A stretch of DNA of 12,408 nt from assembly GCA_035686205.1 (NCBI GenBank), contig DASRZQ010000085.1:1-12408 (forward strand), read 5' to 3'. The notes beneath the pieces are model-generated. The model was not told the DNA's origin and ran no database searches. It was given only the letters and a program-made list of their open reading frames with translations. The stretch comes from CAIWTU01 sp035686205 (lineage in GTDB: Bacteria > Desulfobacterota > Desulfuromonadia > Geobacterales > Geobacteraceae). Below, one piece after another: positions 1-5,477 of the stretch (its first letter is position 1; every line of letters begins with the position of its first letter). The position numbers were made by a program, and so were the translations under genes.

Positions 1-1
1 C

Positions 2-526
2 CCGGAGCTTTACGCCGAATCGCTTGCGGCCAACCGGTCGATGATGGAAGAAATCAGGAAAGCCGTTGACGACGGGATGCCGGTTTATGCGGAATGCGGC
101 GGATTCATCTATATGACCGATGGCATGAGAGGATCGCCGCCTGCTCCGGGCAATGCCGGTTCCGGGGAGCAAGACCTGATCCGGTTTGTCGGGATATTCC
201 CCGTAACCGCCCGTATGCTTCCGCGGAGAAAGGCGCTCGGCTACCGGCAGGTGAAGTTTCTGGCCGATTCCCCTATCGCCCGGAAGGAGATCGTGGCCCG
301 CGGCCATGAGTTCCATTACTCGGAGATGGAGGAGATGCCCGGTTCGGTCGAGCGGGCTTACAGGGTGCAACGAAACGGGGCCGACCTTGGAACCGAAGGT
401 TATCGCTACAAGAATTGCCTCGCATCCTACATTCACCTGCACTTCGGCAGTTGCCCGGAACTGGCGGGGACTTTCGTGGAAAATTGCAGAGAGTTCAATG
501 ACAAAAACAAGAAAAATACTGAATAA
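2..526 (+). CDS. cbiA: Cobyrinate a,c-diamide synthase, C-terminal glutamine amidotransferase part (partial at 5' end)
   Basis: The frame is open from the window edge, so the N-terminal ATPase domain lies upstream and only about 174 codons are visible. CbiA amidates the a and c side chains of cobyrinate using glutamine and ATP, in the cytoplasm. The fragment starts with a PELYAESLAAN segment typical of the entry to the CbiA/CobB class I glutamine amidotransferase domain. It continues with MPVYAECGGFIYM, holding the nucleophile Cys at fragment residue 32. Later it shows GHEFHYSEM (residues about 101-109) and near the end SYIHLHFGS, whose histidines match the family's C-terminal His motif. The TAA stop (524-526) lies inside the left arm of the repeat element that follows, and the last residues (NDKNKKNTE) look unlike a conserved C-terminus, so the end of the gene may have been remodelled by that element. 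Cobyric acid synthase (CbiP) was considered, but the sequence fits CbiA better and a CbiP lies at the other end of the window. Confidence 0.9.
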   Translation, partial: PELYAESLAANRSMMEEIRKAVDDGMPVYAECGGFIYMTDGMRGSPPAPGNAGSGEQDLIRFVGIFPVTARMLPRRKALGYRQVKFLADSPIARKEIVARGHEFHYSEMEEMPGSVERAYRVQRNGADLGTEGYRYKNCLASYIHLHFGSCPELAGTFVENCREFNDKNKKNTE

Positions 527-722
527 CAGGGATATTCAGGATTTACAGGATGGAAAAATCAAAGACATTTTACTTGAAACCTTTTTAACACAATATCGAA
601 ATACTGTAACGTGTTCAGTTTACATTAAAATGACGTAACTGAAAACCACGGGGATTTTCCCGCTGCCGGTGGTATGCAATTTGAGATTTTTATCCTGATC
701 ATCCTGAATATCCCTGTTATTT
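522..722. repeat. Inverted-repeat element with CAGGAT-type arms, between cbiA and bzaF
   Basis: The left arm (522-560) and right arm (684-722) are reverse complements. The first 21 bases of each arm, beginning AATAACAGGG, are identical, followed by more paired bases with a 2-base length difference. Each arm carries CAGGG/CAGGAT cores spaced 9-10 bp apart. The interior (561-683) is AT-rich, with one small GC hairpin around 646-674. The left arm supplies the cbiA stop codon. The element fills nearly the whole cbiA-bzaF gap and ends 34 bp before the bzaF start. Related arms occur at 3075-3216 and 4400-4417. No B12 box or TPP (thi-box) motif was seen in it. Confidence 0.85.
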
Positions 723-755
723 TGTTTTTCAAATTTTCGTTTCAAAGGGGGTTTC

Positions 756-2063
756 GTGAAAACACAGATAGAACTGGCCCGTGAGGGTGTAATGACGAAG
801 CAGATGGAAACAGTCGCCATGGAAGAAGACGTCGCTCCGGATTATGTCCTCCGTATGGTGGCGGAAGGCAGGATCGTCATCCCCTGGAACCACAGCCGCA
901 AACCGAAGGCAGTGGGACTCGGCAAGGGACTCAGCACCAAGGTGAACGCCTCCATCGGCACTTCTTCCGACATCGTCGATTACGCCGCCGAGGTGCGTAA
1001 GGCCAGGGCCGCGCAGGAGTCGGGAGCGGATACGCTGATGGAGCTGTCCGTCGGCGGCGACCTGGACCGGGTGCGGCGCGAGGTGATCGCCGCCGTCGAC
1101 CTTCCGGTCGGCAACGTCCCGCTCTACCAGGCATTTTGCGAGGCGGGCAGGAAATACGGCGACCCGAACAAGCTGGACGAGGAAATGCTGTTCGATCTCA
1201 TCGAGCGGCAATGCGCCGACGGCATGGCCTTTATGGCCGTTCACTGCGGCATCAACCGCTACACCATAGAACGCCTGAAGCGACAGGGATACCGCTACGG
1301 CGGGCTGGTAAGCAAGGGCGGCGTCGGCATGGTCGCGTGGATGCTCGCCAACGACCGGGAGAACCCCCTCTACGAAAGGTTCGACAGGGTTGTGGATATC
1401 CTTAAAAAGTATGATACGGTTTTATCATTGGGCAATGGACTGCGCGCCGGGGCGATACACGACTCTTCCGACCGCGCGCAGGTCCAGGAACTGCTCATAA
1501 ACTGCGAACTGGCGGAGATCGGCAGGGACATGGGCTGCCAGATGCTTGTGGAAGGCCCGGGACACGTGCCGCTGGACGAGATCGAGGGAAACATCCAGCT
1601 TCAGAAGAGAATGAGCGGCGGCGCGCCGTACTACATGCTCGGCCCGATACCGACCGACGTGGCGCCCGGCTTCGACCACATAACCGCCGCCATCGGCGCG
1701 GCCCAGTCGTCGAGGTACGGTGCCGACCTGATCTGCTACATCACCCCCGCCGAACACCTGGCCCTGCCGTCCGAGGAGGACGTGCGCCAGGGTGTGAAGG
1801 CGGCGAAAGTGGCCGCCTACATCGGCGACATGAACAAGTACCCGGAAAAGGGCCGCCGTCGGGACATGGAGATGAGCAAGGCCCGCCGCGACCTTGACTG
1901 GGAGAGGCAGTTCGGCCTGGCCCTCTTCCCGGAAGACGCCCGCGCCATTCGCGCCTGCCGCATGCCGGAGGACGAGCGGACGTGCACCATGTGCGGCGAT
2001 TTCTGCGCCTCGCGGGGCGCAGGGAAGCTGTTTTCCGGATATCTGCGGGGGGATAAGGTTTAG
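756..2063 (+). CDS. bzaF: ThiC-family radical SAM enzyme, probable 5-hydroxybenzimidazole synthase
   Basis: This 435-residue ThiC-family protein has a GTG start with AAAGGGGG (744-751) just upstream. Family metal ligands are present: EGPGH (His270) and TPAEHL (His334) match the ThiC metal-site histidines, and the C-terminal CTMCGDFC (Cys410, 413, 417) matches the ThiC 4Fe-4S cysteine motif with three residues in the last gap. Real ThiC makes HMP-phosphate from aminoimidazole ribotide. BzaF, a paralogue known from Desulfuromonas/Geobacter, makes 5-hydroxybenzimidazole, the lower ligand base of cobamides, from the same substrate. BzaF is preferred because the gene sits between cbiA and cbiQO, no TPP riboswitch precedes it, and several near-invariant ThiC stretches differ: IPWNHSRKP at 42-50 instead of the usual IPANINH-like segment, MELSVGGDL instead of MDLSTGG, SLGNGLRAG instead of SLGDGLRPG. 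No bzaC, D or E is visible, so the product is probably the unmethylated base. The ThiC superfamily call is nearly certain; the BzaF call is inference. Confidence 0.82.
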   Translation: MKTQIELAREGVMTKQMETVAMEEDVAPDYVLRMVAEGRIVIPWNHSRKPKAVGLGKGLSTKVNASIGTSSDIVDYAAEVRKARAAQESGADTLMELSVGGDLDRVRREVIAAVDLPVGNVPLYQAFCEAGRKYGDPNKLDEEMLFDLIERQCADGMAFMAVHCGINRYTIERLKRQGYRYGGLVSKGGVGMVAWMLANDRENPLYERFDRVVDILKKYDTVLSLGNGLRAGAIHDSSDRAQVQELLINCELAEIGRDMGCQMLVEGPGHVPLDEIEGNIQLQKRMSGGAPYYMLGPIPTDVAPGFDHITAAIGAAQSSRYGADLICYITPAEHLALPSEEDVRQGVKAAKVAAYIGDMNKYPEKGRRRDMEMSKARRDLDWERQFGLALFPEDARAIRACRMPEDERTCTMCGDFCASRGAGKLFSGYLRGDKV

Positions 2064-2242
2064 ATCTGAATCCATGGCGCCTTCACGCCTTCGTCTGCGC
2101 GGAACGCCTCGGTTTTTTGCATTTTCGCGGGATGAAACACTTCGACGAAGTTCATGCGGCGTAACAGTCTTGAAACGGCGTCGGCGACGTTTAAACCCCG
2201 GCATTCTGCTCGCTTCGGCGTGAATGCGTCACGGATTCAGAT
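2064..2242. repeat. 179-bp imperfect palindrome between bzaF and cbiQ
   Basis: The arms 2064-2089 and 2217-2242 are reverse complements at 23 of 26 positions, with outer ends ATCTGAATCC and GGATTCAGAT. Weaker pairing continues inward (around 2093-2114 with 2193-2214). Two local hairpins lie in the interior: ATGAA/TTCAT enclosing CTTC-GAC-GAAG (2132-2155), and CGTCG-G-CGACG (2179-2189). The element starts on the base after the bzaF stop and ends one base before the ATG at 2243. As RNA it would fold into a closing stem with two inner stem-loops. It could be a dispersed palindromic repeat or a structured leader for cbiQ; the sequence alone does not decide. Confidence 0.75.
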
Positions 2243-2255
2243 ATGAACGCGGGAA

Positions 2256-2287
2256 GCGGAGAAGCAGAGAAACGGAGAGGCGGAGAA
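2256..2287. repeat. Array of four octamers (RCRGAGAR type)
   Basis: Four consecutive degenerate 8-bp units are visible: GCGGAGAA, GCAGAGAA, ACGGAGAG, GCGGAGAA. They lie between the palindrome and the probable cbiQ start. They would be translated (SGEAEKRRGGEK) only if the ATG at 2243 were used. The unit resembles the CACGGAGA octamers downstream of cbiD (6650-6790). Confidence 0.7.
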
Positions 2288-2305
2288 AAGGTCGGGATTT
2301 TTACC

Positions 2306-3061
2306 ATGCATCATTTAAATCATCACACGACACGCAAACATAATTTTCTGACCCGCGTCGATCCGCGCGTCAAGCTCTTGTGCGCGCTGGCGCTGCTGGT
2401 CATGATTATCAGCGGAAAGGGCTTCGCTTTTCCGCTGGTGGTGGCCAGCCTCGGTATTTCGCTCTGTTTTTCCATGGGGATTCGGCCGAAAGCGATTGCC
2501 CTCCGTTTCGCCGAACCGGGGTTCATCGTTGCCATGATTATTCTGTTGAAGCTTTTTTTTACCGGGCATTCGCCCCTTTTCTCCTTCAGCGTCTTCGGGC
2601 TTGAGATCACCGGCCACCGTGACGGTCTTCTGGATGGTCTCCGGATCGCCGGACGGATAGCCGGAGCGGTGTCGGTCGTAACCACCCTCGGTTTTGCCGC
2701 GACGTTCACCGAGTTGATGGCGGCTTTCGCCTGGCTGAGAATACCGAGCGGATTCATCGAGATCTCGCTTTTTGCCTGGCGCTACCTGTTCCTCCTTTTC
2801 GACGACGCCAGAGTGATTTACGACGCCCAGAAGAACCGTCTCGGATACACCGGCTGCAGGCGCGGCCTCCGCTCCTTCGGCGCCCTCACCGGCTCGCTGG
2901 TCATCAAGGCATTCGACAACAGCCGCAACGTCACCACTGCCATGGTCCAGAGGGGTTACGACGGGAACATGCCGGTGCTCAGACACAAACCGTTCCGAAT
3001 CGCGGAAATAGCGGCAACGCTCGTCTTTCTGGTTACAATGTCAGCATTATGGAAAATTTGA
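2306..3061 (+). CDS. cbiQ: Cobalt ECF transporter transmembrane protein CbiQ
   Basis: This is the EcfT-type transmembrane component that couples the CbiO ATPase to the cobalt-binding CbiM subunit in the inner membrane. From the ATG at 2306 the protein is 251 residues, normal for CbiQ. It shows LTRVDPRVKLL just before the first hydrophobic block, then several membrane segments (about residues 23-55, 71-90, 115-145, 150-170 and near the C-terminus). Near residue 217 the coupling-helix motif AMVQRGYDG follows NSRNVT, as in the family. The upstream ATG at 2243 would add 21 residues encoded by an octamer repeat, an unlikely CbiQ N-terminus, so 2306 is preferred. Neither start has a strong ribosome site (AAGG at 2288-2291 is about 14 bases off). 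No CbiM or CbiN gene is adjacent in this window. Confidence 0.88.
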   Translation: MHHLNHHTTRKHNFLTRVDPRVKLLCALALLVMIISGKGFAFPLVVASLGISLCFSMGIRPKAIALRFAEPGFIVAMIILLKLFFTGHSPLFSFSVFGLEITGHRDGLLDGLRIAGRIAGAVSVVTTLGFAATFTELMAAFAWLRIPSGFIEISLFAWRYLFLLFDDARVIYDAQKNRLGYTGCRRGLRSFGALTGSLVIKAFDNSRNVTTAMVQRGYDGNMPVLRHKPFRIAEIAATLVFLVTMSALWKI

Positions 3062-3074
3062 CAAAACGCAATCG

Positions 3075-3216
3075 AACAGGATGTACAGGATAGGCAGGAT
3101 TTGAACTTAAGCTTCGACATTAATACGATTTTTATATCATCTGTTACTGATATTCTTTTTTGACTTTATGTATTCGCATGTGTCGGTTTTATCCTGACCG
3201 TCCTGTCCATCCTGTT
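3075..3216. repeat. Inverted-repeat element with CAGGAT nonamer arms, between cbiQ and cbiO
   Basis: The left arm (3075-3100) holds three CAGGAT cores exactly 9 bp apart. The right arm (3191-3216) is its imperfect reverse complement, with ATCCTG, TCCTG and ATCCTG cores at the same spacing. The interior (3101-3190) is AT-rich and has no convincing ORF. It belongs to the same family as 522-722 by core and period, but the interior is unrelated by eye. It fills most of the 170-bp cbiQ-cbiO gap. Confidence 0.8.
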
Positions 3217-3231
3217 TAAATAAGAGTTTTC

Positions 3232-4077
3232 ATGAATTCAACGCGAATTTCCGTAAGAATTGACAGTTTCGCCTACCCCGACGGCACCATAGCCCTGTCC
3301 GACATAGGATTTGAGGTGAAACGGGGCGAATTCACCGGCATCCTCGGCTCCAACGGTTCGGGAAAAACCACGCTGCTGAAGGTCATGGACGGACTCGTCA
3401 AGGATTACAAGGGCGGGGTTTTGCTGGACGGAGAAGACATCCGCAAGCTTTCGCCGGGCGACATCTACCGGAAGATGGGGCTGGTCTTCCAAAATCCCGA
3501 CGACCAGCTTTTCGCCCACACGGTCTTCGAGGACGTGGCATTCGGCCCGCGCAACATGGGCTTCGCAGAGCCGGAAACGGCCAGGCGGGTGCGGGATGCG
3601 CTGGAAAGCGTAGACATGGGCGAATACGCGGAAAAGTCCATCCACGGCCTGAGCTTCGGCCAGAAAAAACGCATCTGCATCGCCGGGCTCCTGGCCATGG
3701 GACATGAGATCCTGCTCCTGGACGAACCGACCGCCGGCCTTGACCCCATGGGGGAATACCGGATGATGCGGCTTCTCACCAGACTGAACCGGGAAGACGG
3801 CGTAACGGTGGTCATGGCCACACACAGCGTAGACCTGGTCCCACTGTTCCTGCACAGCATCCATATATTGAGCAGGGGCTCGATAGTCCGCCGCGGAACA
3901 CCCGAAGAGGTCTTTACCGCTCCCGAAGAAATGGAGGATGTAAAGTTGCGCCTGCCTCAGATCGCGGAATTGATTTACAGGCTGAAGCACGAGGATGGCG
4001 TAAACTTCGACCGGATACCACTCACCATCGGCGAGGCACGGCGGGAGATATTTGAGAAGATAAGAAAAGACGATTAG
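3232..4077 (+). CDS. cbiO: Cobalt ECF transporter ATP-binding protein CbiO
   Basis: This is the cytoplasmic ATPase that drives cobalt uptake with CbiQ. The 281-residue protein has all ABC motifs: Walker A GSNGSGKTT (39-47), Q-loop Gln87 in VFQNPDDQLF (the extended form typical of ECF ATPases), signature LSFGQ (140-144), Walker B LLLDEP (161-166), D-loop GLDP, and the H-loop His198 in ATHSVD. The length and C-terminal tail (LPQIAELIYRLK) match CbiO. The start at 3232 follows AAGAG (3222-3226), a modest ribosome site, directly after the repeat element. The TAG stop (4075-4077) lies within the left arm of the next repeat. A nickel-type NikO is possible from sequence alone, but the cobalamin context makes cobalt much more likely. 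Confidence 0.93.
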   Translation: MNSTRISVRIDSFAYPDGTIALSDIGFEVKRGEFTGILGSNGSGKTTLLKVMDGLVKDYKGGVLLDGEDIRKLSPGDIYRKMGLVFQNPDDQLFAHTVFEDVAFGPRNMGFAEPETARRVRDALESVDMGEYAEKSIHGLSFGQKKRICIAGLLAMGHEILLLDEPTAGLDPMGEYRMMRLLTRLNREDGVTVVMATHSVDLVPLFLHSIHILSRGSIVRRGTPEEVFTAPEEMEDVKLRLPQIAELIYRLKHEDGVNFDRIPLTIGEARREIFEKIRKDD

Positions 4078-4212
4078 CCACGGATGCACACGGATTTTCA
4101 CGGATAAGGCAAAAAGACTTTCAATAACCGGAATAATACACGAACCGGATTTTCCGCTAAGGTTTCAGGTTTAAGATTTCATCTGTGTACATCCGTGTCA
4201 ATCCGTGGCTAA
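4074..4212. repeat. Inverted-repeat element with CACGGAT decamer arms, starting inside the cbiO stop
   Basis: The left arm (4074-4105) begins TTAGCCACGGAT and holds three CACGGAT cores 10 bp apart. The right arm (4181-4212) is its imperfect reverse complement, ending ATCCGTGGCTAA, with CCGTG/CTGTG cores at the same spacing. The 75-bp interior has no gene. The TAG of cbiO is part of the left arm. It is the first of two adjacent elements in the 360-bp gap between cbiO and cbiX. Confidence 0.85.
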
Positions 4213-4221
4213 GTAAATGTT

Positions 4222-4352
4222 TTCATAAATTTGATGTCATCTCGACCAAAGGGAGAGATCTTAAAGTATGCGGCAAAACCTGCAAGATTTCTCTCTTTGT
4301 TCGAAATGACAACATTTCTGCCGAAATATTGATACGTCATCGAATTTATGAA
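4222..4352. repeat. Nested palindromic element upstream of cbiX
   Basis: The outer arms TTCATAAATTTGATG (4222-4236) and CATCGAATTTATGAA (4338-4352) pair with one mismatch. The inner arms 4235-4262 and 4284-4311 pair along 28 bp with few mismatches (TGTCATYTCGAMCAAAG core). Unlike its neighbours it is not built of short tandem units. No coding potential is visible. With the preceding element it fills the gap 4078-4437 apart from about 85 bp before cbiX. Confidence 0.8.
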
Positions 4353-4399
4353 CGGATGTACTAAGGAAGGTTTTGTATCGGCTTGTCCCGATTAGAATT

Positions 4400-4417
4400 T
4401 ATCCTGAATATCCCTGT
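4400..4417. repeat. Solitary arm of the CAGGAT-family repeat
   Basis: ATCCTGAATATCCCTGT (4401-4417) is identical to bases 701-717 of the right arm of the element between cbiA and bzaF. No opposite arm is found nearby, so this is either a decayed element or an independently placed half. It ends 9 bp before the cbiX ribosome site. Confidence 0.75.
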
Positions 4418-4426
4418 AAAATTATT

Positions 4427-4432
4427 AAGGAG
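4427..4432 (+). promoter_or_regulatory. Ribosome binding site of cbiX
   Basis: AAGGAG is centred at a good distance (5-base gap) before the ATG at 4438, fixing that start. It is one of the stronger sites in the operon and opens the tightly overlapping cbiX-cbiC-cbiD group. Confidence 0.8.
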
Positions 4433-4437
4433 TAACG

Positions 4438-4821
4438 ATGAAAACTGCAATTCTTTTAATGGCCCACGGCAGCCGGATTCCCGAAGCGAACAACGCCGTC
4501 AACGAAATAGCGAAGATGGTCAAGTCTTTCGGAGAATTCGACATCGTCGAGGTATCGTTCAGGGAAAACCACAGGCCGAACATCCAGGAGGGAATCGACG
4601 CCTGCGTCGCGCAGGGCGCGGAACGGATCCTGCTCGTGCCCTATTTCCTTTACATGGGCGCCCACGTGCTCGAAGACCTGCCCAGGGAACTCGACGAGGC
4701 TCGGCTGCGCCACTCCGGCGTGGAAATGGCCATGGGCAGGCATCTGGGAGTGCACAAAAGGCTCGCCAAGCTGGTCGTAGACCGAATCGGCGAGTCATTC
4801 GCCGAAAAAGGCTGGAAGTGA
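4438..4821 (+). CDS. cbiX: Sirohydrochlorin cobaltochelatase, short form
   Basis: CbiX inserts Co2+ into sirohydrochlorin, the committed step of the anaerobic B12 pathway. At 127 residues this is the short form (CbiXS), half the size of the two-domain enzyme, which acts as a homodimer. The two metal-site histidines are visible: His10 in LLMAHGSRIPEAN and His76 in LYMGAHVLEDLP, with the conserved VPYFLYMGAH stretch. No C-terminal His-rich tail is seen. Its TGA stop overlaps the cbiC ATG (ATGA-type overlap at 4819-4823), so the two are translationally coupled. Confidence 0.93.
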   Translation: MKTAILLMAHGSRIPEANNAVNEIAKMVKSFGEFDIVEVSFRENHRPNIQEGIDACVAQGAERILLVPYFLYMGAHVLEDLPRELDEARLRHSGVEMAMGRHLGVHKRLAKLVVDRIGESFAEKGWK

Positions 4822-5477
4822 TGTCAGTCCATCTGAGGCCGGAAGAAATCGAAGCTGAATCGTTCCGCATCATCGACGCCGAGGCGGGACCGCACCGGTG
4901 GTCCACCGCTGAGTGGCCTGTAGTTCGCCGGGCAATCCATGCTTCCGCCGATTTCGATTACATGCGCACAATGGTTTTCTCCCCCGGCGCCGTCGACGCA
5001 GGGGTTGCGGCATTGCGCAGCGGTCGCTGCATCGTCACCGACACGAACATGGCCCTGGCGGGGATCAACAAACGGCTCCTGACCCGATTCGGAGTCGACG
5101 CCTCATGTTTTGTCGCCGACCCGGAAGTGGCCGAAGATTCGGCTCGTCACGGCATGACCCGCTCCATCATTGCCATGCGCAAGGCGGCATCGGACCGCGG
5201 CACAGGGATTTTTGTCATCGGCAACGCTCCCACAGCCCTGTTCGAGCTGCTGCGGCTGGTCCGGGAAGAAGGGCTGCGCCCGGACCTGGTCATAGGGATT
5301 CCCGTCGGTTTCGTCGGCGCCGAAGAGAGCAAGGAGGAGCTGATCCGTGAAGCATCGACCCGCCCTATTCCCTTCATAACGAACCGGGGAAGGAAAGGCG
5401 GTTCCAATGTCGCCGCGGCGGTGACAAACGCATTGCTGCTGCTGGCGGACACCGTCCATGAAGAGAAAAAGCCTTAA
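4821..5477 (+). CDS. cbiC: Cobalt-precorrin-8 methylmutase
   Basis: CbiC moves the methyl group from C11 to C12 of cobalt-precorrin-8 to give cobyrinate. The 218-residue protein matches the family length. The catalytic His lies in the AIHASADFDYMRTMVFSPGAVDAG region (His40), followed by GRCIVTDTNMALAGINK and the C-terminal GIPVGFVGAEESKEEL and FITNRGRKGGSNVAAA blocks. The frame is open further upstream through cbiX (to 4383), but homology begins at the ATG at 4821, which overlaps the cbiX stop and has GGAAG at 4814-4818. Its 3' end overlaps cbiD by 20 bp. Confidence 0.95.
   Translation: MSVHLRPEEIEAESFRIIDAEAGPHRWSTAEWPVVRRAIHASADFDYMRTMVFSPGAVDAGVAALRSGRCIVTDTNMALAGINKRLLTRFGVDASCFVADPEVAEDSARHGMTRSIIAMRKAASDRGTGIFVIGNAPTALFELLRLVREEGLRPDLVIGIPVGFVGAEESKEELIREASTRPIPFITNRGRKGGSNVAAAVTNALLLLADTVHEEKKP

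Noticed and set aside
306..638. A 110-codon + strand frame running from cbiA into the first repeat.
   Set aside because: It is out of frame with cbiA, has no recognisable motif, and its second half is repeat sequence.
561..755. A cobalamin or TPP riboswitch upstream of the ThiC-like gene.
   Set aside because: No B12-box-like GCCACTG and no thi-box motifs (CTGAGA, ACCTGA) are present, and most of the gap is accounted for by the inverted-repeat element.
4383..4820. A longer cbiC starting at 4383.
   Set aside because: The extension overlaps all of cbiX in another frame and encodes no CbiC-like sequence; homology begins at 4821 at an ATGA overlap.
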